From: an uncultured Gammaproteobacteria bacterium
GTDB taxonomy: Bacteria; Pseudomonadota; Gammaproteobacteria; Pseudomonadales; Pseudohongiellaceae
DNA: 64,000 bases
Assembly: GCA_913061515.1 (NCBI GenBank)
Contig: CAJXSF010000005.1
Location: forward strand, 24,943 to 88,942
Direction: 5' to 3'
Shown here: positions 9,518 to 18,349 of the stretch, in pieces
Numbering within the stretch: position 1 is the stretch's first letter
Layout of the letters: the number at the start of each line of letters is the position of its first letter
Program-made: the position numbers and the translations under genes
The notes under the pieces: model-generated
Seen by the model: the letters and a program-made list of their open reading frames with translations, nothing else
Told to the model about the DNA's origin: nothing
Database searches by the model: none

Positions 9518-10135
9518 ATGAAGAAGTTTCCACCCCCCTTTTACCGTTGGCGCCCGCACCCGTGGCATGGCTTAGAAGTTGGACCTGACGCTCCTCGTCT
9601 AGTTCACGCATTTATCGAGATCTGCCCTTTCGATCTCGTCAAATACGAAGTAGACAAGACAACTGGCTACCTGCGTGTTGACCGCCCACAGCGCTCTTCT
9701 TCACAGCATCCAACCTTGTATGGTTTCATCCCTAGAACGTACTGCGGCAACCGAGTACGCGATCTAATGGAAGGCTCCGTTCGTGGCGATGGTGATCCAC
9801 TAGACATTTGTGTTGTTAGCGAACGCCCTATCTCGAAAACTGAGATCATCCTCAATGCGAAAGTCATTGGTGGATTGCCGATGCTAGACGGCGGTGAAGC
9901 AGACGATAAGATTATCGCGGTTCTAGAGAACGACCCATTGTTTGCCGATGTCGAAGACATTAGCGAACTGCCTCCTGCATTGATTGAGCGTATGCGTCAT
10001 TACTTCATGACTTATAAGCTAATCCCAGGTCAGGAAAACAAAGTTTCGATCGGCGCTGCCTATGGTTTTGAACACGCGAAAGTAGTGATTCAAGCGGCCA
10101 TGGACGACTACGACGACGAATACGGCAACGTGTAA
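9518..10135 (+). CDS. ppa: Family I inorganic pyrophosphatase
   Basis: Hydrolyses pyrophosphate to drive biosynthesis; cytoplasmic, Mg-dependent. The family signature DGDPLDICV is at residues 91-99, supplying three of the metal-binding aspartates, and [10 protein letters not shown] plus the downstream DDKIIAV region complete the active site. At 205 residues it is slightly longer than E. coli PPase (~176), with an N-terminal [10 protein letters not shown] extension seen in some proteobacterial and eukaryote-like versions. A strong terminator follows 11 bp after the stop, so it is a single-gene unit. Confidence 0.93.
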   Translation: MKKFPPPFYRWRPHPWHGLEVGPDAPRLVHAFIEICPFDLVKYEVDKTTGYLRVDRPQRSSSQHPTLYGFIPRTYCGNRVRDLMEGSVRGDGDPLDICVVSERPISKTEIILNAKVIGGLPMLDGGEADDKIIAVLENDPLFADVEDISELPPALIERMRHYFMTYKLIPGQENKVSIGAAYGFEHAKVVIQAAMDDYDDEYGNV

Positions 10136-10146
10136 TTACCGCGCCA

Positions 10147-10190
10147 TAAAAAAAGGGGCTTAGGTGTTAACACTTAAGCCCCTTTTTTTA
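10147..10190. terminator. Intrinsic terminator, bidirectional (ppa / xdhC)
   Basis: A GC-rich stem GGGGCTTAGGTG / CACTTAAGCCCC (one G-T pair) around TTAA, flanked by seven A on the left and seven T on the right. It serves convergent ppa and the xdhC-like gene from opposite sides. Confidence 0.88.
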
Positions 10191-10201
10191 TGAATGAGTT
10201 A

Positions 10202-11227
10202 TCAACCGCACACAGGCGCATCACTGGCAATAGCACATTCACCGGTAGTACCGCGCACATCATCTCTATGGCGCACCATGGTGACCTCAGCCATCACTGA
10301 AATTGCAATCTCTGCCGGTGTCTTACTGCCGATCTGCACCCCGATTGGTGCGTGAAGTCGCTCTATCTCCTCGGCGCTCAAGCCTAGCTCAGGTAAACGC
10401 TCACGACGATTCGCAGAAGTTCGTTCAGAGCCCATCGCTCCCACATAGAACGCTGGCGTCTTCAACGCCTCCATCAATGCCATATCATCAACACGTGGGT
10501 CATGGGCCAGTGCGATGATGCCGCTATAAGGATCGCTAAAACCATCGCGCACAACATCATCAGGCAATTCAGGTGTGACATGCACGCCGTCGACATGCCA
10601 GTTAGCAAGGTAATCAGGGCGTGGATCACAAAGGGTAACGTCATACTCAAGCGCTAAAGCCATCTCGGCAACATAACGGGCAACGTCCCCTGCCCCTAGG
10701 AGTAAGAGTTTATATTTAGGGCTCAAGGCATGCAGCAAGCGGTCATCGCTAAGCACCACGGCCTCGTCAGCGACACTATGACGAATACTAATAGCACCGG
10801 TGTTAAGGTCCAGCTCGCGACTGATACGTTGGTGGTTTTCTAAGGCCTGCGCTAGTTGCGAGAACACTTCTTTATTGGCGTTAGTCGGTGCAAGATATTC
10901 TAGGAGCACATGGAGTTGGCCACCGCAGGGAAGTCGCAACCGGGCGGCCTGCTCGGCGGTAATGCCATATTTCACTACAAAAGGTTTTTGTTCTTCATCG
11001 AATTGAGTTTTCAAAGAGCCATCACGCAGTTGCTCGAGAAAATCCTCTTCGATACAACCACCAGAGATGGAACCGGCAATGTCTCCGTCTAGCGTACAGG
11101 CCATCATTGAGCCAATGGGACGAGGCGAGGAGCCCCAAGTCTTCAAAATGGTACACAACCAAACGGGCTGCTCTCTTTGTAAACTTTCGGAAACTTTGAT
11201 GATGATATGTTGCTGTCCGCTCTGCAT
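10202..11227 (-). CDS. XdhC/CoxI family protein (molybdoenzyme maturation type)
   Basis: 341 residues with an N-terminal XdhC/CoxI domain (TWGSSPRPIGSMMA, SISGGCIEEDF) and a C-terminal Rossmann-like domain (LLLGAGDVARYVAEMA at ~175-190, then YVGAMGSERTSANRRERL). XdhC proteins bind molybdenum cofactor, promote its sulfuration and hand it to xanthine dehydrogenase-family enzymes. No xdhA/xdhB or coxL-like gene is in the window, so its client is elsewhere or it is an orphan. It is convergent with ppa. C-terminal residues VCG end just before the shared terminator. Confidence 0.85.
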   Translation of the reverse strand: MQSGQQHIIIKVSESLQREQPVWLCTILKTWGSSPRPIGSMMACTLDGDIAGSISGGCIEEDFLEQLRDGSLKTQFDEEQKPFVVKYGITAEQAARLRLPCGGQLHVLLEYLAPTNANKEVFSQLAQALENHQRISRELDLNTGAISIRHSVADEAVVLSDDRLLHALSPKYKLLLLGAGDVARYVAEMALALEYDVTLCDPRPDYLANWHVDGVHVTPELPDDVVRDGFSDPYSGIIALAHDPRVDDMALMEALKTPAFYVGAMGSERTSANRRERLPELGLSAEEIERLHAPIGVQIGSKTPAEIAISVMAEVTMVRHRDDVRGTTGECAIASDAPVCG

Positions 11228-11334
11228 TGCCGTGCCTCTATAAAGCTTTTTTTTGCGAGTGAGGAGCTTACAGCATCTGCGCTTCGCTGCACAATAATGC
11301 TTAACTTGCTTGTAGTAGAGTCAGTGGTTGGCTC

Positions 11335-11625
11335 GGGCTACTTTAGTGGTTGGCGCTCAGCTTCGACTCCCTGCTCTGTGACTCGCCGTGAACCCATCCT
11401 TGGGGGCTCGACGCGGCATCCATGCCGCGCCTTTATGTGACCGATCAGAGATTCAAAGCCGAGCTTTGACGTGTAATGCCATCCTGCAGCCAGCGCTAAT
11501 GTTAGAGACGAGCGCTGGGTTTGGGGCAGCAGGACCATAAGCCGCATGGATGCGGCGCCTGAGCCTACACGGACGTATACACGGCGTGTCCTGAGGCTCT
11601 AAACCCAGTGCTCGGCTCGAGCTAC
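11335..11625. repeat. ~290-bp intergenic repeat, copy 1
   Basis: This stretch is about 90% identical, in reverse orientation, to 15749-16038. Shared landmarks include GTGGTTGGCGCTCAGCTTCG at one end, the palindromes GCGGCATCCATGCCGC and CCGCATGGATGCGG (CCGCAGGGATGCGG in the other copy), the palindromic TACACGGACGTA, and GCTCGGCTCGAGCTAC at the other end. It has no convincing gene. Just upstream (11325-11340) a remnant GGCTCGGGCTAC resembles the unit's own right end, as if units once stood head to tail. The function is unknown; it looks like a dispersed non-coding repeat family. Confidence 0.8.
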
Positions 11626-11657
11626 GAAGTGCTAGTGCAAATACGCAACATGAAGAA

Positions 11658-13061
11658 CTAAACCGCCTGATACTTCCACCGCCCCCGCATAAAGAAAATA
11701 ACCCCAACTACGCCCATCAAAATCTCCGCAATGAAGATTGACCAAAACACCCCATAGGGCCCCATCGCCAACATCGTTGCCATCCAATAAGCCACCGGGA
11801 TTTGCACTAACCAATAACAAAAACCATTGATCCACATTGGCGTCACAGTATCGCCTGCCCCATTGAACGCCTGGATTGCTACCATCCCAAGTGCCATGAA
11901 ACCAAAGCTATAACTCATGATCCGTAAACCATCGATCCCATAGGCTAAGGCGTTTGCTTCTGTGGTGAAGAACCCCATTATTGCCTCAGGGAATACGATA
12001 ATCACTAATGCAACGAGCATCATATAAGTCACATTGTATTTCGCCACTTGCCACACAGTGCTTACAGCGCGGTCAATCTTCTTGGCGCCTAAGTTTTGCC
12101 CGACGAGTGTTGCCACTGCATTACTCAATCCCCAGGCGGGCAGAATCACAAACATCATGATGCGAATTGCTATCGTGTAACCAGCAATCGCGTCGCTGCC
12201 ATAGACCGATACTAAACGCATTAAAAACACCCAACTTGCCGTGGCAATCAAAAACTGCGCAATTCCGCCAACCGAAATTTTCACTAACGTCAGGATAACT
12301 GACAGCTTGATAACGAAATCCTTCAGCACTAATTGGATGCGTCGGCTGCTCGAGCACAGATAATAGAACTGATACAACAAGCCGATACCGCGACCAATAT
12401 TGGTCGCGACCGCCGCGCCTGTGACGCCCATCTCTGGGAATGGGCCAACACCGAAAATGAGACAAGGGTCCAATACGATGTTGATGCCGTTTGCTAACAC
12501 TAATGAACGCATCGCGATGCTGGCATCCCCTGCGCCGCGAAAGATCGCGTTGTTTAAAAACAAAAAGACAATGGTGAAACTGCCGCTGAGCATGATTTGC
12601 GTATAGTCTGTGCCCACTGCCAGAACATCATCTTCGGCGCCCATGATGCGCAGTATGTCTTCGGCATAGAAAAAACCGGTTAGCCCGACTATCAATGACA
12701 CGATGACGCCAATCCACAAACCTTGCCCTGCGACAAAGGCGGCAGCCTCTGGGCTGTTTTCACCAATGCGGCGTGCGACCATGGCGGTGACGCCCATAGA
12801 TAAACCAATCGCAATGGCATAGAGCAAAGAGATAACCGATTCGGTGAGCCCCACGGTGGCCACAGCCTCGGCGCCTAAACTGGCGACGAAAAAGATGTCC
12901 ACAATCGCGAACACCGACTCCATCGACATTTCAAGAATCATGGGGACGGCAAGAAGAAAAGTAGCCCGTGCTATGGAGCCCTCTGTGTAGTTAATGCTTG
13001 AGCTGCCCAAAAGGGCTTGGCGAAACAGGTCTATGCCTGCGCGTATTTTTTTTAAAGTCAT
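11658..13061 (-). CDS. MATE-family efflux transporter
   Basis: 467 residues, close to the usual MATE length (~450), with about twelve membrane segments in two related halves. Each half has the family's pattern: PMILEMSMESVFAIVDIFFVA near residue 37 and ATLVGQNLGAKKIDRA near 320. MATE proteins exchange Na+ or H+ for cationic drugs and metabolites across the inner membrane. It lies between the two inverted repeat copies and is not overlapped by other genes; the 380 bp upstream holds no gene. The substrate is unknown. Confidence 0.9.
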   Translation of the reverse strand: MTLKKIRAGIDLFRQALLGSSSINYTEGSIARATFLLAVPMILEMSMESVFAIVDIFFVASLGAEAVATVGLTESVISLLYAIAIGLSMGVTAMVARRIGENSPEAAAFVAGQGLWIGVIVSLIVGLTGFFYAEDILRIMGAEDDVLAVGTDYTQIMLSGSFTIVFLFLNNAIFRGAGDASIAMRSLVLANGINIVLDPCLIFGVGPFPEMGVTGAAVATNIGRGIGLLYQFYYLCSSSRRIQLVLKDFVIKLSVILTLVKISVGGIAQFLIATASWVFLMRLVSVYGSDAIAGYTIAIRIMMFVILPAWGLSNAVATLVGQNLGAKKIDRAVSTVWQVAKYNVTYMMLVALVIIVFPEAIMGFFTTEANALAYGIDGLRIMSYSFGFMALGMVAIQAFNGAGDTVTPMWINGFCYWLVQIPVAYWMATMLAMGPYGVFWSIFIAEILMGVVGVIFFMRGRWKYQAV

Positions 13062-13444
13062 GATATATCCAGAATTAAATGTCTAAGCAAACCAAGCAAT
13101 GTGTGAGGCACACATGAACTTAGTGTTTGGCGTAAGAGGACTTCTGGAATTAAGTTGATCGCACAAGGCAACAAGTGATTCAACGAGGGGCAATGCGATG
13201 CGGCTCTAAGAATTAGAGGCGCGACTAAAACCCGAAGTCCTTAAGGGCGTGCTATATCCATTGGGCATTTCTCCTGACTGGAATTAGTCAAACAAGTGCT
13301 GTGGATTATAGGGTAAGTGATTTTGGCTGTCTTATGATTTTTGCACTATTTTAGCGCGAACAGAATCTGGTGTGATTGCAGTCACTCTCTGCTTGGCATT
13401 GATGCTAAACTTGCTGTCTTTGTTTCATTGTTCATAAGGGTTTT
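13062..13444. other. Intergenic stretch without a recognisable gene
   Basis: About 380 bp between the divergent MATE gene and the 70-residue membrane protein. I find no coding frame with a plausible start and no strong hairpin. It must carry promoters for both flanking genes, but I cannot point to confident -35/-10 pairs. Confidence 0.5.
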
Positions 13445-13657
13445 ATGAATCTTACAGATCCTTCGGCAATGCTATGGGCATTGCTTTTTAGTTTGATCGG
13501 GCTCGGGTATTTTGTTTATGGCAAGCGACAAGCTAACAAGGTTGCCCTTTACTGCGGTTTAGCGCTTATGCTTTATCCCTATTTTTTCAACAATGTGTAT
13601 GCATTGCTTGCGATTGGTATAGGCCTGATGCTGATCCCAAAATACGTAAAACTTTAG
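13445..13657 (+). CDS. Small membrane protein, 70 residues
   Basis: Starts 5 bases after an AAGGG motif. Two hydrophobic helices (LWALLFSLIGLGYFVYG and AIGIGLMLIPKYV, with a third weaker segment ALYCGLALMLYPYFF between them) are joined by a short basic turn GKRQANK. The ending PKYVKL is conserved-looking. Short proteins of this type are common and uncharacterised. It is convergent with ogt and overlaps its 3' end by 4 bp. The function is unknown. Confidence 0.7.
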   Translation: MNLTDPSAMLWALLFSLIGLGYFVYGKRQANKVALYCGLALMLYPYFFNNVYALLAIGIGLMLIPKYVKL

Positions 13658-14151
13658 GCTTCTAGCTGAAAATTGTCAGCGTTGTGCTCTAAACTCAAGA
13701 GCGTTTCTTTCGCGGCTAAACCACCACCAAAACCAGTTAACTTTCCAGTGCTGCCAATGACGCGGTGACAAGGAATGATGATGGGAATTGGATTTTGCCC
13801 GTTGGCGGCACCCACTGCGCGCGAGGCTTTGGGTTTGCCAATCTGCTGCGCAATCTCCCCATAACTACAAGTTTTACCGTAGGGGATACTGCGCAATGCC
13901 TGCCAAACCGATTGTTGAAAATCAGTGCCTTGTGGGGCAAGTGCAAGGTCGAATGTTTTTAACTCGCCAGCGAAATAAGCTGCCAGTTGTTTCTTGACCT
14001 CGATAAATTTTGCATCATCTCGTATCCAGTCGTCTTCATGCCGGGTGCGGGCCCTACCCTCTGGGAAGCCAATGATCTGCAAATTGCAGCCATCGCCGGC
14101 TAATAATAAGTCACCAACAGGCGAAGGGCAGTAGCTGTAGAATGTTGTCAT
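13654..14151 (-). CDS. ogt: Methylated-DNA-[protein]-cysteine S-methyltransferase
   Basis: Repairs O6-alkylguanine by irreversible transfer of the alkyl group to its own cysteine. The active-site motif PCHRV is present (IPIIIPCHRVIGSTG), with the helix-turn-helix region SYGEIAQQIGKPKASRAVGAANGQNP before it. I choose ATG at 14151 (165 residues) because GGAG lies six bases upstream; a GTG at 14163 overlaps the alkA stop by one base. It follows the Ada/AlkA fusion directly, forming an alkylation-repair operon. It lacks the Ada N-terminal domain, which is carried by its neighbour. Confidence 0.92.
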   Translation of the reverse strand: MTTFYSYCPSPVGDLLLAGDGCNLQIIGFPEGRARTRHEDDWIRDDAKFIEVKKQLAAYFAGELKTFDLALAPQGTDFQQSVWQALRSIPYGKTCSYGEIAQQIGKPKASRAVGAANGQNPIPIIIPCHRVIGSTGKLTGFGGGLAAKETLLSLEHNADNFQLEA

Positions 14152-14162
14152 TATTGTCTCCA

Positions 14163-15629
14163 CTATTTTTTCATTCGTAGCGCGTAATCACGCCACAGTA
14201 ACATTACGGCATAGGCGCGCCATGGTCGCCAACGTTGCGATATTTCTAAAAGTTGTTTTGGGGTGAGTGGCACTTCTTTTCCCGCTGCCGCGCGCAACAA
14301 AATAAGATCCGCGTGAGGGAAAGCATCGGGATCGTTGAGCGCCCGTAACGCAATATATTGTGCAGTCCATGGGCCGATGCCAGGGATTTGTGTGCTGCGT
14401 TCCACAAACTCGTCACTGCTCATTGAGCCATCGAATCGCAATTCCTGATTTTCAACGGCTTGCGCCATAGCTTTGATTGAGGCAACTCGCCGCGTGGTAA
14501 TCCCCAAACCGTCTAAAGAGCTTGTCAGTATTTGTTTGGGGGTTGGAAAGATGACCTGCAAATCGCTGCAATGCTTATTGCTATAAACACTGCCGCAACG
14601 TTGCGCCAAGCGAGAGACTAGCGTCGTCGCCCCTTTGACAGAGACTTGTTGACCTACAATGGCACGCACGCCCACTTCAAAACCATCCCATGCTACTGGC
14701 ACGCGAATACCTGAATGTTGTTCTATCAGTGTTTGCAGCAATGGGTCTTTGCTTAAATACGCTTCGATCTCGGTGCTGACAGCCTTGAGATCAAACATCA
14801 CTCGTACGCGTTCGACTATTTGATAGAGATCGCGAGTTTGTGCACAAAAAATTGTGAGAAGCGCAGTATTGGTGTTTTCTAGAAACTCGACTTTGATCTC
14901 ACCGGTTTCTTCACCCAAGGCAATAGTTCGGTGATAGGTGTTACCGTCTACCTTCTCTACACCGGGTATCGAGCGAGCCGCTAGGTATTCGAGCATCGCG
15001 CGCCAGTTAAATGGTGGGCGGTAATTTAACCGTATTTGTATTCCATCTGAGTGCTTTGTTTGCACAAGAGCGCGCTGTTTACGCAAGGCAAGCGGCGGGC
15101 ATTGGTAGGTTTGTTGAAAGACGGCATTGAAACGGCGCACACTCGAAAAACCAGCTGCATAGCAAACTTCGGCCATGGGCATGTGGGTTTCATCGATGAG
15201 CTTCTTGGCAAAGTGAAGGCGTTGGGTATTGGCCACTGCAATGGGTGTGACGCCAAGATGTTGTTGAAACAAGCGGCTGAGTTGTCGAGCGCCTATGCCC
15301 AATTGCTGTGCCAGTTGGGTGACGGAACCATCGTGCATCGCGCCACGCGCTATCAGTTGCAAGGCACGCGAAACGGTATGGGAGCTACCCATCCAGGCGG
15401 GAGTGCCAGGGGAGGATTCGGGGCGGCAACGCAGGCAAGGGCGAAATCCTGCTTCAGCGGCTGCCGCTGCAGTACTGTAGAGCCGAACATTTTCTTTTTT
15501 GGGAACTCGAACTGGGCAAATGGGGCGACAATAGATCCCGGTAGTCACGACACCCACAAAGACGCGGCCGTCAAAGTGCGGATCTCGTGATTGCCTAGCC
15601 TGTTCATAGTCGTCTGGGTTCAGTAACAC
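14163..15629 (-). CDS. alkA: Ada regulatory domain / AraC / AlkA DNA glycosylase fusion
   Basis: 488 residues with three modules. Residues ~1-75 are the Ada zinc domain, with the four cysteines C34, C38 (YCRPICPV) and C65, C68 (RPCLRCRP). Residues ~85-185 are an AraC-type HTH (TQLAQQLGIGARQLSRLF; EVCYAAGFSSVRRFNAVF). The rest is 3-methyladenine glycosylase II: an N-terminal AlkA domain, then a HhH-GPD region with IPGIGPWTAQYIALRAL and the probable catalytic Asp in FPHADL. The Ada domain senses methyl phosphotriesters, so the fusion may couple damage sensing to base excision. The separate methyltransferase is the downstream ogt. This architecture is known in proteobacteria. Confidence 0.92.
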   Translation of the reverse strand: MLLNPDDYEQARQSRDPHFDGRVFVGVVTTGIYCRPICPVRVPKKENVRLYSTAAAAAEAGFRPCLRCRPESSPGTPAWMGSSHTVSRALQLIARGAMHDGSVTQLAQQLGIGARQLSRLFQQHLGVTPIAVANTQRLHFAKKLIDETHMPMAEVCYAAGFSSVRRFNAVFQQTYQCPPLALRKQRALVQTKHSDGIQIRLNYRPPFNWRAMLEYLAARSIPGVEKVDGNTYHRTIALGEETGEIKVEFLENTNTALLTIFCAQTRDLYQIVERVRVMFDLKAVSTEIEAYLSKDPLLQTLIEQHSGIRVPVAWDGFEVGVRAIVGQQVSVKGATTLVSRLAQRCGSVYSNKHCSDLQVIFPTPKQILTSSLDGLGITTRRVASIKAMAQAVENQELRFDGSMSSDEFVERSTQIPGIGPWTAQYIALRALNDPDAFPHADLILLRAAAGKEVPLTPKQLLEISQRWRPWRAYAVMLLWRDYALRMKK

Positions 15630-15748
15630 CAGTTTCTCCCAAAGGCGCTTTCGTCATTGTTGTAGCAAGTTAACATAGGTATGGGGTACTTTCTGGCCAT
15701 TTTCGGACATAATTAAAACCTTTCTTATAGTTCGAAAGCTGAGTGTTT

Positions 15749-16038
15749 ACCACTAAAGTAGCTCGAGCCGAGCACTGGGTTTATGGCCTCAGGACACGCC
15801 GTGAATACGTCCGTGTAGGCTCAAGCGCCGCATCCCTGCGGCTTATGGTCCTGCTGCCCTAAACCCAGCACTCGTCTCTAACAGTGTGCCGTCTGCAGGA
15901 TGGCATTGAACGTCAAAGCTCAGCTTTGAATCCCTGATCGGCGACATAAAGGCGCGGCAGGGATGCCGCGTCGAGCCCCCACGGATGGGTTCACGGCGAG
16001 TCACCGAGCAGGGAATCGAAGCTGAGCGCCAACCACAA
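15749..16038. repeat. ~290-bp intergenic repeat, copy 2 (inverted)
   Basis: The reverse-complement counterpart of 11335-11625 with about 10% divergence. It begins CCACTAAAGTAGCTCGAGCC and ends GGCGCTCAACCAC-like sequence before the terminator at 16053. The outer word ACTAAAGTAG appears as CTACTTTAGT at the opposite end of copy 1, consistent with a repeating unit. The two copies enclose the MATE, small membrane protein, ogt and alkA genes (~4.1 kb). I see no target-site duplication or transposase. Confidence 0.8.
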
Positions 16039-16052
16039 ACCAAAAATCAGAC

Positions 16053-16090
16053 AAAAAAAAGAGCGAAGCCAAAAGCCCCGCTCTCTTTTT
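16053..16090 (-). terminator. Intrinsic terminator after the PQQ dehydrogenase operon
   Basis: Read on the minus strand: AGAGCGGGGC / GGCTTCGCTCT stem with a TTTT loop, followed by eight T. The plus strand also ends in a run of T (CTCTCTTTTT), so it may work both ways. Confidence 0.75.
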
Positions 16091-16103
16091 CAACCAGCAC
16101 CAC

Positions 16104-18311
16104 TTACTGCAAAGGTGCGCTATGCTCTGCCTCACCAGCTTCACGATCTGCGTGCGCGCGAGAGATGATGTAATGACGAACCGCATCTGGATCGGTCGCT
16201 TCCAGCGTGCCTTCGAATGACACCATGCCACCGCTTTCAAGCTCACCGCCTAGAACCACAGAGTTCCACATTTCGCTACTCGCCAAACGCGCACTGTAAC
16301 GAAGATCTGGGAACGTCCCAACGCTTGGGCTTACACCTGCTGGGCCGTGACAAACACTACAATAACGACCATACACCTGCTCACCATGGGCAACAGTTTC
16401 AAAGTCTGCTGTCATTGGTGGTGGGTTCAAATTGCCCGTATCACTAACTTCCTCTTCTGCTAACTCAGGAGGAAGTTGTGCCGTACCGCCGCGCTTGAAC
16501 ACAAGCAAACGTGAATTATTGTTTGACATTGTTGTCGTCGATCCAATGGCGCCAGCCCCTATCGTTGGCAGCGCGCGTCCACCGACCAACACCGCTACGT
16601 ATTGCTCACCGTCCACTGTGTAAGTAATAGGCGCCGCCACTGTAATGGCCTGTGTCATAGCGCTCCATAACAGCTCACCCGTGTCGTCTTTATACGCGTT
16701 GAACTCACCTGAAGCATTGCCTTGGAAAACCAAACCACCTGCCGTGCTCAATACACCGGCAGCGTCTACTGACACTTCTTTCGGTACTCGCCATACTTCA
16801 CGCTGCGCAACAGGATCCCACGCTAGCAAATGAGCAGAACGCACAGGCGCTTGATCACCAGCTTCGCGCACTAATGCACCACCGGCCGCAAAGTCGGTTC
16901 CAGTGTTCCAACCAGTATCTGACACTTCGAAATTTTCTGGTGCCACGTACCCCATAAACTGTTCTGTCGCTGGCAAATACACCAACTTAGTACGCTGACT
17001 AAACGACATTGGGTGCCAGTTGTGCCCACCTTGTGGACCCGGCTGCACAATCATAGGAATACGTGTTTCGTCATACCGTGCTTCAGGAATCTCGACAGGA
17101 CGGTCTGTCTCCAGATCAATATGCGAAGCCCAGCTTACTGGTACAAATTTCTCAGCCGTAATCAGCTGACCTGTCGCCGCATCCAACACGTAGAAGAAAC
17201 CGTTCTTAGGGGCTTGCATGACAACGCGTCGTGGTTGGCCATCAATCTCTAGCGTGGTCACGATAATGTGCTGAGTTGCCGTGTAGTCCCATGTCTCACC
17301 CGGCGTGGTTTGATAGTGCCAGCGATAAGTGCCATCGTCTGGATTGATCGCCATAATTGAAGACAGGAACAAATTATCGCCGCCGCCTGGGCTTCGTAAA
17401 CTCTGGTTCCAAGGAGAGCCATTACCCACACCGATATAAAGCAAATTCAAGTCGGGGTCATAGGCCATCGCATCCCATACGGTGCCGCCGCCACCTAAAT
17501 TCCACCACTCGCCATTCCAAGTTTGCGCAGCCATCTCTAGTTCTGGCTGCTCGAAACCATCGGCTGGATTGCCCGGAACTGTGTAGTAACGCCAGTTCTG
17601 CTCGCCAGTCTCTGCATCATAGGCCGTGACATAACCACGTACGCCGTACTCTGCGCCGCCGTTACCAATAAGCACTTGTCCTTTAACGATACGAGGTGCC
17701 CCTGTTATCGTATATGCCTCGCTCTCATCAACGGTCATCACACTCCACAGTTCCTCACCGGTTGTGGAATCCAACGCAATCAACCGACCGTCGATAGTGC
17801 CAACAAATACTTTTCCTTCCCAAACAGCGACACCGCGGTTAACCACGTCGCAGCAGGCATCCACACCTTTGGCAGGATCAACTTCAGGATTAAACGCCCA
17901 TAATGGACGCCCTGTTCGCACGTCGAATGCTTTCACGTGACTCCACGCGGTACTGACATACATCGCACCATCAACAACAATAGGTGTCGCTTCTTGCATA
18001 CGACTTGTATCGATATCTGCATACCACTCCAAGCCGAGATCGCTAACGTTGTTCGTGTTGATTTGCGTCAATGGACTGAATCGAGCTTCGCCATAGTCAC
18101 GCCCTGTACTCATCCAATTACCAGGCTCTTCATCGGCCGCAATAATCCGATCGGCATTAACACTCGCCGAATAGGGCAACACCATATTGCTACTTGCCGC
18201 GGCAGGCTCAGCCGCCGTATTTGTGCTAGAGGGGCTCTCCGCTGGACCACAAGCAGCAAGCAATAACGCCGCAGCCGCAAGTGTGGAAACGTGCAACAAT
18301 CTCTTATTCAT
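16104..18311 (-). CDS. PQQ-dependent alcohol dehydrogenase with C-terminal cytochrome c, lipoprotein
   Basis: About 735 residues. The signal peptide ends in a lipobox (LLLAACG, Cys21), so the mature protein is probably membrane-anchored in the periplasm. The eight-bladed propeller carries the vicinal cysteine pair DACCDVV (~C153-C154), diagnostic for the PQQ-stacking disulfide ring of methanol/ethanol dehydrogenases, and WNGEWWNLGGGGTVWD and GETWDYTA blade motifs. A C-terminal domain has the haem c site YCSVCHG (~650). This is the quinohaemoprotein (type II-like) alcohol dehydrogenase layout; the substrate is not known. ATG at 18311 is preferred over GTG at 18320 because AAGG lies 8 bases upstream. 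It lies 38 bp after the second PQQ gene, probably in one operon. Confidence 0.88.
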   Translation of the reverse strand: MNKRLLHVSTLAAAALLLAACGPAESPSSTNTAAEPAAASSNMVLPYSASVNADRIIAADEEPGNWMSTGRDYGEARFSPLTQINTNNVSDLGLEWYADIDTSRMQEATPIVVDGAMYVSTAWSHVKAFDVRTGRPLWAFNPEVDPAKGVDACCDVVNRGVAVWEGKVFVGTIDGRLIALDSTTGEELWSVMTVDESEAYTITGAPRIVKGQVLIGNGGAEYGVRGYVTAYDAETGEQNWRYYTVPGNPADGFEQPELEMAAQTWNGEWWNLGGGGTVWDAMAYDPDLNLLYIGVGNGSPWNQSLRSPGGGDNLFLSSIMAINPDDGTYRWHYQTTPGETWDYTATQHIIVTTLEIDGQPRRVVMQAPKNGFFYVLDAATGQLITAEKFVPVSWASHIDLETDRPVEIPEARYDETRIPMIVQPGPQGGHNWHPMSFSQRTKLVYLPATEQFMGYVAPENFEVSDTGWNTGTDFAAGGALVREAGDQAPVRSAHLLAWDPVAQREVWRVPKEVSVDAAGVLSTAGGLVFQGNASGEFNAYKDDTGELLWSAMTQAITVAAPITYTVDGEQYVAVLVGGRALPTIGAGAIGSTTTMSNNNSRLLVFKRGGTAQLPPELAEEEVSDTGNLNPPPMTADFETVAHGEQVYGRYCSVCHGPAGVSPSVGTFPDLRYSARLASSEMWNSVVLGGELESGGMVSFEGTLEATDPDAVRHYIISRAHADREAGEAEHSAPLQ

Positions 18312-18349
18312 TCCTATCACCTTATTGTTTTATTAAATCGCCTGCCCAC

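Noticed and set aside
11335..11625. A coding gene in the intergenic repeat
   Set aside because: Frames in the two copies are interrupted differently and lack ribosome-binding sites; the conserved pattern is palindromic, not codon-like.
15051..15590. 179-codon plus-strand frame opposite alkA
   Set aside because: Antisense to the well-supported Ada/AlkA fusion with its cysteine and HhH motifs.
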